Part shown: positions 1 through 6,880 of the stretch, one piece after another
Numbering within the stretch: position 1 is the stretch's first letter
How the letters are laid out: the number at the start of each line of letters is the position of its first letter
Origin: Pseudomonadota bacterium
GTDB lineage: Bacteria; Pseudomonadota; Gammaproteobacteria; Burkholderiales; Burkholderiaceae_B
Assembly (NCBI GenBank): GCA_021793875.1
Contig: JAJYRX010000070.1
Coordinates: 1 to 7,578 of the forward strand
DNA: 7,578 nt
Direction of reading: 5' to 3'
The notes under the pieces: generated by a model
Told to the model about the DNA's origin: nothing
The model's input: only the letters and a program-made list of their open reading frames with translations
The model's database searches: none
Translations under genes and position numbers: made by a program

Positions 1-216
1 GATGGTAAGCCACTAAAAAAAGCTCGGGTTGGCTGGCAAAATAATGATCAACTAAAGTTCATCTTAACCGAAGGGAAAAAGCGTCAAATAAGAAGAATGT
101 GCGAATTAGTTGGCTTGAGGGTAACGGGATTAAAGAGGGTTCGTATAGGCAGGATAAAATTAGGCGACTTACCAGAAGGAAAATGGCGCATTTTAAATGA
201 CAATGAGCATTTCTAA
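1..216 (+). CDS. RluF-like 23S rRNA pseudouridine synthase, C-terminal end (5' part outside window)
   Basis: The first 71 codons in frame 1 are open and end with TAA at 214-216. They encode the tail of an RsuA/RluB/E/F-family pseudouridine synthase, an enzyme that isomerises a specific uridine of rRNA in the cytoplasm. The visible signature is GKKRQIRRMCE (residues 25-35 of the fragment) followed by VTGLKRVRIGRIKLGDLPEGKWR, the conserved C-terminal block of the family. The 'RQIRRMCE' and 'L..LPEGKWR' wording is closest to RluF as I remember it, and RluF modifies U2604 of 23S rRNA. The catalytic aspartate lies upstream, outside the window, so activity cannot be judged. The protein stops just after this block and lacks the long basic tail of the E. 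coli enzyme. Its stop codon directly abuts that of the convergent phosphodiesterase gene. Family is secure; RluF versus RluE or RluB is inference. Confidence 0.88.
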   Translation, partial: DGKPLKKARVGWQNNDQLKFILTEGKKRQIRRMCELVGLRVTGLKRVRIGRIKLGDLPEGKWRILNDNEHF

Positions 217-969
217 TCACTTTAGCACACAGGCTTCCAATAATGAATCAGTAAAAATGGCGTTACAACCTATATTCAGAAGCTCATTTATTCTATCAGT
301 GTTATTTACCGTCCAAACGCCAACAAAATAACCTTTAGACCTTATTGCCCTGATGATATCTGCACTAGCCCATTGGTCTTCTATGTTGATTCCTACACAC
401 TTTAATTCTGAAAGTTTTTCTTCCCAGTTTGATGGTATTTTCCCTTGTGTAATTAAAGCCCTTGGTAAGTTAGGAGCAGACTCCCTAACTGATATAAGGG
501 CCTTTTCAGAAAAAGAAGATATCAAAGGTGTTAGACCAGAGCTGCTCCAAAGTTTTGTTACATAATTACCAATGATTAGACCTGTCTCATGCTCGTAGCC
601 TTTGTTGCTTTTTAGTTCTATGTTGCAGTGTATATTGTTAGCAATACAAAATTGTGCGGCTTGCATTAAAGTTGCTACAGATTCGCCGGCGTATCGTTTA
701 TCAAACCATGACCCAAAATCAAACTCGAGTAATTCAACCATAGAATATTCATTTGCGTTGCCTTTACCATTTGAGGTTCTAGTTATTTTATTGTCATGTA
801 ATAAAATAGGTACCTTATCTTGGGTTAAGCGAACGTCAAACTCAAGCATACGATATCCGTATGAGTAACCGGTTCTAAGAGCAGAAATAGTGTTCTCTGG
901 AGCTAGATGGCCGCCACCTCTGTGTGCAATTAGGTTGGGCCATTGCCAATTATTAAAGCCGTTTGTCAT
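217..969 (-). CDS. ugpQ: Cytoplasmic glycerophosphodiester phosphodiesterase (UgpQ-type)
   Basis: This 250-residue protein has about the length of E. coli UgpQ and is a single GDPD TIM-barrel domain. The family hydrolyses glycerophosphodiesters, released by phospholipid turnover, to sn-glycerol 3-phosphate and an alcohol using a divalent metal. Visible motifs are AHRGG with His16, PENT at 24-27, the metal ligands Glu43 and Asp45 in EFD, the second catalytic histidine in HD at 58-59, IELK with Glu118, and the C-terminal VGVWTVN and IFTDS strands. There is no signal peptide, so it should act in the cytoplasm, unlike periplasmic GlpQ. The ATG is preceded by AGGG with 6 bases between, which supports this start. 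It is divergent from ppiD across 67 bp and convergent with the pseudouridine synthase gene with no gap. No ugp transporter genes lie beside it. The enzyme class is firm; the ugpQ symbol is by resemblance only. Confidence 0.9.
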   Translation of the reverse strand: MTNGFNNWQWPNLIAHRGGGHLAPENTISALRTGYSYGYRMLEFDVRLTQDKVPILLHDNKITRTSNGKGNANEYSMVELLEFDFGSWFDKRYAGESVATLMQAAQFCIANNIHCNIELKSNKGYEHETGLIIGNYVTKLWSSSGLTPLISSFSEKALISVRESAPNLPRALITQGKIPSNWEEKLSELKCVGINIEDQWASADIIRAIRSKGYFVGVWTVNNTDRINELLNIGCNAIFTDSLLEACVLK

Positions 970-1036
970 GATTAACCCTATTAATAATATATTGAAGTGT
1001 TAAACTGCTGCAGTTCCCTGTTCAGTGGGTATTTAA
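970..1036. promoter_or_regulatory. Divergent intergenic region with a small inverted repeat
   Basis: This 67-bp spacer separates the start codons of the phosphodiesterase gene (leftward) and ppiD (rightward), so it should hold elements for both. It is AT-rich near the phosphodiesterase side (about 980-993) and contains an inverted repeat, AACTGC at 1003-1008 and GCAGTT at 1010-1015, around one central base. I could not assign a convincing pair of -35 and -10 boxes in either direction. A repeat this short could arise by chance, so an operator role is speculative. Confidence 0.3.
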
Positions 1037-2992
1037 ATGTTTGATTTCATACGATCGCATCAAAGGTTGATGCAATTTTTCCTATTATTATTTATTGTGC
1101 CATCATTTGCACTCATCGGAGTTAGTGGGTACAACAGCTATGTCTCCGGCGACCATGATCTTGTAAAAGTAGGTAAATCTGCAATTACATTGCATGAGTT
1201 TGAGAACGCTCGGGCTAATCAAATGCGTCAAATGCAGCAGTTTGGGCCAGAGGGCTTCGATGTAGACCTTCTCGATGATCCAATGGTTAGAAGTAGTGTT
1301 CTAGAGTCTCTTATCGATCGTAGAGTAATAGCCGATGCTGCAGCCGCAGAAAAGTTTAACGTTTCTGATGCTGTTTTGCGTAATGCAATATCGTCTATGC
1401 CAGAAGTGCAGGTTGAGGGGCAGTTTTCCCCAGAACGCTACAGTGAGGTATTAGAGTCAGCGGGTCTTACAACAAGAGAGTTCGAAGCTAGTCAGCGTGC
1501 AGAGTTGTCACTTAATCGCATACTTGCGCCGGTTGCAGACTCAACCAGCATTCCAGAGCCGGTTGTTAAGCAAATAGCAACTATTCTCACCGAGCAAAGG
1601 GATATAGAAGTAAAAACATTTAATGCTAAAGACTTCATTGACGAGGTTACGGTATCTAGTGCAGAAATAGAGGGTTTTTATAACGATAATAAAGAAAGTT
1701 TCAAAATACCCGATCATGTAAGCATACAGTACATACTTCTAGACGAAAATGCCGCTATGGCAACAGTTCCAGAGCTCACAGCAGATGAGTTAAAACGTTA
1801 TTACGATCAGAATAAATCACGTTTTACTAATCCAGCTAGAGTTAAGTTAAGCCACATACAGGTTAGCGTTGCCGCCGGTGCTACGCAGTCTGAAAGAGAC
1901 GATGCTCTTGAAAAAGCAAATCAGCTTTTGGCTAAAGTAAAGGAAAATCCAGAGTCGTTTGCAGAGGTTGCAAAAGAGTATTCTGAGGATGCAGGTACCG
2001 CTAAAAACGGTGGTGATCTAGGATGGATAACACAGGGTACTTGGCCAAGCAGTTTAGACAATGCAATATTTGCATTGGGACAAGGGGAAATATCCGATGT
2101 TATAGACGGTCAGGGCGGGTATCATATATTTTTGGCCTCCGAGGTACAACCTGAAGAGGTCCAAAGTTACGATGAGATAAAAGACACCCTTCAGGATGAG
2201 GTTCGTCATCAGCTTGGGGCTGAACGGTTTGCTGATATGGCTACACGACTAACTAGTCTCGTATACGATCACCCTGATAGCATGGATGCAGTGGGACAAG
2301 CATTAAGCATTGACGTTAAAGCAGTAGATGGTGTCGCGCGTGATCGCTTACTAACATATCAAGAGGTCGGTTCTAACGCTGCAGCCGAGTCAAAAGATGC
2401 TGATATTCTTGATGACCCAAGGGTTTATAGAGCAGTTTATTCTACGCAAGTTTTAACAGATGGCCATAACTCTGGAGTAATTGAGTTAGCACCCGACACA
2501 ATGGTTGCAGTGCGTGTTGTTAAGCATGAAGAAGCAAGGGTGCCTGAGCTTGATAAGGTTAAGGTTGTCATAGAAGAAGAGCTGAAGAATAAGAAAGCAC
2601 ATGCTATGGCAGTTAAAGAGGGTCAGAAACATCTCAAAGATCTGATGGATGGGAGTGATGCAGAGGGATTTGGCGACAGGGTTGTTGTCAGTCGCATGGA
2701 TCCTAAAGGTATCCAAAATAATGTTGTAGATGCTGCCATGCAAGTTGAGCCAAATGAAGCTCCTGCATATACAGGTGTAGAAGTTGCAAATGGTTTTGCA
2801 CTTATACACGTTGTACGCGCAATTCGTGATGAGCCGTCATACGATACGATTGCAGGGCTTAAGTCTGAATTGCAGCGTGCTTATGCTGATGCTGAGGAGC
2901 AGGCAGTCCTGGAAGAAATGCGTGTGCATGCAAATATTGAGTATCTTCCGGAAGCAGAAGATGTTATCAGCAATAGTGATAAGGATAACTAG
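1037..2992 (+). CDS. ppiD: PpiD-type membrane-anchored periplasmic chaperone with parvulin (SurA_N/rotamase) domains
   Basis: This 651-residue protein matches the PpiD/SurA-like family (E. coli PpiD is 623). PpiD is anchored in the inner membrane next to the SecYEG translocon and helps newly exported proteins fold in the periplasm. The sequence shows a short basic N-terminus (MFDFIRSHQR), a single hydrophobic anchor at about residues 13-34, a SurA_N-like helical region at about 45-190 and a parvulin domain at about 265-370. The parvulin signature is visible as LSHIQV (His273), GGDLGW (325-330) and GYHIF (361-365). The remaining 280 residues are helical and charged, as in the family. Parvulin residues are present, but E. 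coli PpiD has little isomerase activity, so catalysis here is uncertain. A weak GTGGG lies 7 bases before the ATG. The classic lon-hupB neighbours are not immediately upstream; a divergent phosphodiesterase gene is. tesA converges on its end with 23 bp between. Confidence 0.93.
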   Translation: MFDFIRSHQRLMQFFLLLFIVPSFALIGVSGYNSYVSGDHDLVKVGKSAITLHEFENARANQMRQMQQFGPEGFDVDLLDDPMVRSSVLESLIDRRVIADAAAAEKFNVSDAVLRNAISSMPEVQVEGQFSPERYSEVLESAGLTTREFEASQRAELSLNRILAPVADSTSIPEPVVKQIATILTEQRDIEVKTFNAKDFIDEVTVSSAEIEGFYNDNKESFKIPDHVSIQYILLDENAAMATVPELTADELKRYYDQNKSRFTNPARVKLSHIQVSVAAGATQSERDDALEKANQLLAKVKENPESFAEVAKEYSEDAGTAKNGGDLGWITQGTWPSSLDNAIFALGQGEISDVIDGQGGYHIFLASEVQPEEVQSYDEIKDTLQDEVRHQLGAERFADMATRLTSLVYDHPDSMDAVGQALSIDVKAVDGVARDRLLTYQEVGSNAAAESKDADILDDPRVYRAVYSTQVLTDGHNSGVIELAPDTMVAVRVVKHEEARVPELDKVKVVIEEELKNKKAHAMAVKEGQKHLKDLMDGSDAEGFGDRVVVSRMDPKGIQNNVVDAAMQVEPNEAPAYTGVEVANGFALIHVVRAIRDEPSYDTIAGLKSELQRAYADAEEQAVLEEMRVHANIEYLPEAEDVISNSDKDN

Positions 2993-3015
2993 GCTGCCCC
3001 CAACATAACTGCGGC

Positions 3016-3657
3016 TCAGAGCATGGGACGCAGTTTTACCCAAACATTAGATGCCATTGTCGCTTGAGCTTTTTCATTAGGGTGTATTCCATCCTCTTGA
3101 AAGTAGTCTCTATTAGTTGCAAAACCCTCGAACAGAAAAGGTACTAATGTTACATCCTTCTCATCAGCTAATAATTTGTATATTTCGCTGAATTGCTTAA
3201 CGTATGTTTTTCCATAATTTGGCGGTAACTGCATACCTATAATCATTACTTGTGCACCCGTTCCCTTAGACATATCTATCATTTCCGAGAGATTTTTTTT
3301 GGTCATGTCTAATGGAAGTCCTCTTAGGGCATCATTACTTCCAAGCTCAATTACGACAATTTCCGGGCTGTATCGTTCTAATGCTTTACCCAGACGACTC
3401 AGACCACCACTAGTGGTTTCTCCGCTTATGCTTACATTTGTAATTTTATAGGGTTTGTTGTACTCATTTAAGTATTCTTGTATATAGCTAACCCATCCGG
3501 TGTTACTTTGAATTCCATACTCTGCTGATAGTGAATCGCCTATTATTAAAATTGAGCCTGATGTAGCATTTGCATTTGATACTAAATGGGCTAGTGTAAT
3601 AACAATCATTAATACCAACTGTTTAAAGCGAAAAATAAAACCGTTTTTTATAGACAT
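3016..3657 (-). CDS. tesA: Secreted SGNH/GDSL arylesterase, TesA (acyl-CoA thioesterase I/lysophospholipase L1) type
   Basis: From the ATG at 3657 this is a 213-residue SGNH hydrolase very like E. coli TesA (208), a periplasmic enzyme that cleaves thioesters, arylesters and lysophospholipids. A signal peptide is evident: basic start (MSIKNGFIFRFK), hydrophobic core (about 14-26) and a likely cleavage after NANA at 31. The four conserved blocks are GDSLS with nucleophile Ser42, the oxyanion glycine in SISGET (Gly79), the oxyanion asparagine in GSND (Asn108), and DGIHPN with Asp189 and His192. All catalytic residues are intact. The frame stays open upstream to another ATG at 3702, which has a GAGG 10 bases before it and would give 228 residues overlapping ybbA by 45 bp. 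I prefer 3657 because it gives a normal-length signal peptide, but its own ribosome site is poor. It is divergent from ybbA, as in E. coli, and convergent with ppiD. Confidence 0.93.
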   Translation of the reverse strand: MSIKNGFIFRFKQLVLMIVITLAHLVSNANATSGSILIIGDSLSAEYGIQSNTGWVSYIQEYLNEYNKPYKITNVSISGETTSGGLSRLGKALERYSPEIVVIELGSNDALRGLPLDMTKKNLSEMIDMSKGTGAQVMIIGMQLPPNYGKTYVKQFSEIYKLLADEKDVTLVPFLFEGFATNRDYFQEDGIHPNEKAQATMASNVWVKLRPML

Positions 3658-3660
3658 ATG
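3655..3660. other. CATATG junction holding the start codons of tesA and ybbA
   Basis: Bases 3655-3657 read CAT, the tesA start on the minus strand, and 3658-3660 read ATG, the ybbA start on the plus strand. The two divergent genes therefore have no spacer at all if both starts are right. Each promoter and ribosome site must lie inside the other gene. No clear Shine-Dalgarno sequence precedes either ATG within 12 bases. A TATAGA at 3649-3654 could be a -10 box for ybbA that would give an almost leaderless transcript, but no good -35 partner is seen. Confidence 0.7.
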
Positions 3661-4329
3661 AACAAACGAAACTCTATAGAAGTGAAAAACCTTAGCAGGC
3701 ATGTAAACGATGCCTCGGGAACTATAACAATACTAAAGAACCTGTCTTTTTCAGTGCCATCAGGGTCAAGTTTAGCTATTACTGGCGCATCAGGTTCTGG
3801 TAAATCTACCCTATTAGGACTGATGGCGGGCTTGGATGTTCCCAACTCTGGCTCGGTAAGCCTTATGGGTCACGATATATTTACTATGAATGAAGAGCAA
3901 CGTGCCGCTGTCCGTGCACGGCATATAGGTTTCGTGTTTCAATCATTTCAGCTCTTGCCAAATCTTACAGCCCTTGAAAATGTTATGTTACCTCTAGAGA
4001 TGGTAGGACATAATGCTAGGAAGCATGCTGAAGAAACCTTAGATAGGGTGGGGATGTCCAGCAGAATAAATCACTACCCTAGAACACTATCTGGTGGTGA
4101 GCAACAAAGAGTATCACTTGCACGTGCGTTTATTATGGAGCCTGATATTTTATTTGCAGATGAGCCAACTGGTAGCCTTGACTCAGTTAATGGACAAAAG
4201 GTCGTAGATTTAATGTTTGATCTTAAAGGTGAGCACGGGACAACCTTGGTTTTAGTTACTCACGACCTAGGGTTAGCAGAAAGATGCGAACTACAAATAG
4301 CATTAAGTGCCGGAGAAATTATTAAATAG
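3658..4329 (+). CDS. ybbA: YbbA/LolD-like ABC transporter ATP-binding protein
   Basis: This 223-residue protein is a complete ABC ATPase of the LolD/MacB/FtsE group and is closest to E. coli YbbA, which is likewise divergent from tesA. Such ATPases power a membrane partner with an FtsX/MacB-type fold; the YbbA partner in E. coli is YbbP (YbbAP), implicated in envelope handling of lipids or hydrophobic substrates. Visible motifs are Walker A GASGSGKST (43-51), the Q-loop Gln95 in FVFQSF, the signature LSGGEQQ (144-150), Walker B ILFADEP (164-170) with catalytic Glu169, and the switch His202 in VTHD. All are intact, so ATP hydrolysis is expected. There is no membrane segment. The start at 3658 fits the family's N-terminus, though no ribosome site is obvious. 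The expected permease gene is absent downstream, because spoT converges after 5 bp. The ABC ATPase call is certain; the YbbA identity is from sequence likeness plus the tesA neighbour. Confidence 0.9.
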   Translation: MNKRNSIEVKNLSRHVNDASGTITILKNLSFSVPSGSSLAITGASGSGKSTLLGLMAGLDVPNSGSVSLMGHDIFTMNEEQRAAVRARHIGFVFQSFQLLPNLTALENVMLPLEMVGHNARKHAEETLDRVGMSSRINHYPRTLSGGEQQRVSLARAFIMEPDILFADEPTGSLDSVNGQKVVDLMFDLKGEHGTTLVLVTHDLGLAERCELQIALSAGEIIK

Positions 4330-4334
4330 CATAT

Positions 4335-6623
4335 TCAACGATTGCCTTTTACCCTAATAATTTTCTGAACCTGGGGTATACGCCTTATTGCTCTAATCAC
4401 TTGTGCTAAGTGATTACGACTATCAACTTGTACTGTGACATGCAATAGGCCGGTTGCTGCGGCTTCATCTTGCATTGTTAAATGGGTAATATTTGAGTTT
4501 GCAGCGGAAATTTCTGCAGCCAAACGTCCTATAACACCTTTTTCATTGATAGCTGTAACGTCTAGACGCGTGCTTAAGTGTCGTGCGGTATCTGTCGACC
4601 ACATAACAGGCACCCACCGTTCTGGCTCTCGGGCTCTTTGACGTTGTGCCAAAGTACACTCTTCCATGTGTACTACAAGTCCATGACCTAGTCGTATACC
4701 ACCAATTATTGCGTCCCCAGGCAGGGGGCCGCAACAAGGGGCTAACTGCACAGCTTGTCCTTCATTACCATGAATTAAAATGGGTGCATTTTTACTTGAC
4801 ATTATTTCGTCGACATCAGCTGCTGTTGTTGCCAGTATCTGGTTCTCAGGTGCGAATCGTCTTGCCACAACAGCAGCTAATCGTTTGCCCAGCCCTATAT
4901 CAGCTAAAATTTCCTCTCGTGAAGAGGCGCCTGTACTCTTAGCTAATTTTTCCCAATTTTGATCATCTGGTTGTGGGCGTGGCAGGCCTAATTGCTCAAA
5001 AGCCTGATTTAGAAGTTTTTGTCCAAATGCGACAGATTCCTGATATTGAACAGTGCGTAAGTAATGCCTAATTTCAGAACGAGCCTTTCCTGTACGAACA
5101 TAGTTAAGCCATTGAGCATTTGGTCTTGATGCAGGGGAGGTGACAATTTCTACCGCATCACCGCTACGCAGCTCGGTGCGAAGAGGTACAAACTCATCAT
5201 TTATGCGACATGCTACTGCTTTATTTCCAACATCTGTGTGTATAGCGTATGCAAAATCTATTGGTGTGGCACCACGTGGTAAGGATAGAATCTTCCCCTG
5301 AGGAGTGAATACATATACCGCATCAGGAAAGAGGTCTACCTTCACATGCTCTAAGAACTCACCTGGATCGCCAGTTTGACTTTGTATATCAAGTAGCGAT
5401 TGTAGCCATTGATGAGTTTTTTTCTGTAGATCGTTTAATGAGACTGTGTCGTCTTTGTATATCCAATGAGAGGCAACGCCTTCTTCAGCAACCCTGTCCA
5501 TTTCATTTGTTCTAAACTGAAATTCTACTGGAGTGCCATATGGTCCAACTACCGCTGTATGCAACGATTGATAGCCATTGATTTTGGGGTTGGCGATATA
5601 GTCTTTAAACTTGCCTGGAACAGGTCTGTAAAGCTGATGTACTGTTCCTAAAGCAAGATAACATTCGGGTAATGTATTAACAATAACTCTGAAGCCATAA
5701 ATGTCTAGAACATCGGAAAAACTCTTCTTTTGCTCAGACATTTTTTTGTATATTCCGAACAAAGATTTTTCACGGCCGTGAAGTTCTGCGTCTATACCGG
5801 CGGCGGGCAGAGCCAAAGCCACTGCGTCATGAATTTTCCCCAATACCTCACGCCTATTACCACGTGCAGATAATAACGCCTTATGAAGTACTTTGTATCG
5901 ATTAGGGTATATAGCTTCAAAACACAGATCTTGCAATTCCCTGTATAACGCATTTATGCCAAGTCTATGCGCAATAGGGGTGTATATGTCCAGTGTTTCA
6001 CTTGCAATTCGCCTTCGCTTCTCAGGCTTTACAGCACCAAGTGTTCGCATATTATGGAGGCGATCAGCAAGTTTTATTAATATCACGCGAACATCGCGTG
6101 CCATTGCTAGTAGCATTTTACGAAAACTTTCGGCTTGCTGATCTGCTTTTGTAGCAAACTTTAGCCGTTCAAGTTTTGATACACCGTCTACTATTTCAGC
6201 TACATCGCTACCAAATTTCTCTGCAAGCTCCTGCTTACTGACGTCTTGATCTTCAATTACGTCATGTAGCAATGCTGCGCATAATGAATCGGCATCTAAA
6301 CGCCAGCCTGCACATATTTCTGTTACTGCAACTGGATGAGTAATATATGGCTCACCCGTTGCTCTGAACTGACCCAAGTGGGCTTGGTCAGAGAATCGCC
6401 AAGCCTCTTTAACCAGAGATACGTCAGATTCGCTTAGGTATTGCGAAATTATTTCCAATAATGGTGCAATACTTGCTACGGAGTTGTCTTTAACAGGATC
6501 TGATATGGCATTTTTATTGGTTTTTGTTTCACTGAATTTGGTCGTGCGCTTGCGTATGCCAGGCGCTTTTTTAAGCGCGGCTAAAATCCCACTTGATGCA
6601 TCACGGAAGCCAGAGAACGCCAT
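4335..6623 (-). CDS. spoT: Bifunctional (p)ppGpp synthetase/hydrolase (SpoT/Rel family)
   Basis: This 762-residue cytoplasmic enzyme makes and degrades the stringent-response alarmone (p)ppGpp. Domains in order are an N-terminal extension (1 to about 50, Lys/Arg- and Ser/Thr-rich), the HD hydrolase (about 70-220) with THP (His96), HD at 120-121, ED at 124-125 and KLADRLHNMRTL (184-195), then the synthetase with REKSLFGIYKKM (284-295), DIYGFRVIV (307-315), FKDYI (339-343) and NGYQSLHT (349-356). Next come a TGS domain (about 435-495), a helical region, a zinc-finger-like segment with Cys630, Cys631, His652 and Cys656 at the spacing seen in RelA, and a C-terminal ACT domain (about 683-760). Both catalytic halves look intact, hence bifunctional. 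Typical E. coli SpoT is about 700 residues; the surplus is the N-terminal extension. No other ATG or GTG suits the start, and no Shine-Dalgarno is visible before 6623. It follows rpoZ by 21 bp as the last gene of the operon seen here. Confidence 0.96.
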   Translation of the reverse strand: MAFSGFRDASSGILAALKKAPGIRKRTTKFSETKTNKNAISDPVKDNSVASIAPLLEIISQYLSESDVSLVKEAWRFSDQAHLGQFRATGEPYITHPVAVTEICAGWRLDADSLCAALLHDVIEDQDVSKQELAEKFGSDVAEIVDGVSKLERLKFATKADQQAESFRKMLLAMARDVRVILIKLADRLHNMRTLGAVKPEKRRRIASETLDIYTPIAHRLGINALYRELQDLCFEAIYPNRYKVLHKALLSARGNRREVLGKIHDAVALALPAAGIDAELHGREKSLFGIYKKMSEQKKSFSDVLDIYGFRVIVNTLPECYLALGTVHQLYRPVPGKFKDYIANPKINGYQSLHTAVVGPYGTPVEFQFRTNEMDRVAEEGVASHWIYKDDTVSLNDLQKKTHQWLQSLLDIQSQTGDPGEFLEHVKVDLFPDAVYVFTPQGKILSLPRGATPIDFAYAIHTDVGNKAVACRINDEFVPLRTELRSGDAVEIVTSPASRPNAQWLNYVRTGKARSEIRHYLRTVQYQESVAFGQKLLNQAFEQLGLPRPQPDDQNWEKLAKSTGASSREEILADIGLGKRLAAVVARRFAPENQILATTAADVDEIMSSKNAPILIHGNEGQAVQLAPCCGPLPGDAIIGGIRLGHGLVVHMEECTLAQRQRAREPERWVPVMWSTDTARHLSTRLDVTAINEKGVIGRLAAEISAANSNITHLTMQDEAAATGLLHVTVQVDSRNHLAQVIRAIRRIPQVQKIIRVKGNR

Positions 6624-6644
6624 GTTTTGCTATTACTACAGATA

Positions 6645-6848
6645 TTATGTTGGCACTTTACGCAGCATTTCTAGACCGGTAACACCAGCGGCTACCTCAC
6701 GTAATGCCGTAACGGTTGGTTTGTTTCGGCTTTGTATGCGTGCCTCATGACCTTGGGCTAATTCACGAGCGCGATATGTAGCAACAAGAGTCATTTGAAA
6801 ACGATTAGGTATTTTTTGCATGCAGTCTTCAACTGTAATTCTTGCCAT
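6645..6848 (-). CDS. rpoZ: DNA-directed RNA polymerase omega subunit
   Basis: This 67-residue protein is the omega subunit, which clamps the C-terminus of beta-prime, aids polymerase assembly and contributes to ppGpp binding site 1 in proteobacteria. The N-terminus MARITVEDC, the block IPNRFQMTLVATYRARELAQG and the block KPTVTALREVAAG are the conserved core. It is shorter than E. coli omega (91), but it matches the short betaproteobacterial form that ends in KVP and so is not truncated. GGAG lies 5 bases before the ATG (bases 6854-6857), a good ribosome site and much stronger than that of spoT. The gene lies 32 bp after gmk and 21 bp before spoT, so all three are very probably co-transcribed. 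Confidence 0.96.
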   Translation of the reverse strand: MARITVEDCMQKIPNRFQMTLVATYRARELAQGHEARIQSRNKPTVTALREVAAGVTGLEMLRKVPT

Positions 6849-6880
6849 AAAATCTCCGTATGTAATTGAAAATAAATAAG

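Noticed and set aside
602..868. An 88-codon plus-strand open frame opposite the phosphodiesterase gene
   Set aside because: It is fully antisense to a gene with intact catalytic motifs, and the translated product resembles no family I know.
2486..2809. A 107-codon open frame on the minus strand inside ppiD
   Set aside because: It is antisense to a clearly conserved gene, its protein is Cys/His/Ile-rich without a recognisable domain, and it has no supporting context.
2993..3015. Possible bidirectional terminator between ppiD and tesA
   Set aside because: GCTGC and GCGGC flank the gap but are not complementary, and there is no flanking T run.
4646..4942. A 98-codon plus-strand open frame opposite spoT
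   Set aside because: It overlaps the conserved zinc-finger and linker regions of spoT on the other strand and looks like a shadow frame.
6645..6848. Possible truncation of the omega subunit (67 residues against 91 in E. coli)
   Set aside because: The short form ending in KVP is the normal length in betaproteobacteria, and the conserved core is complete.
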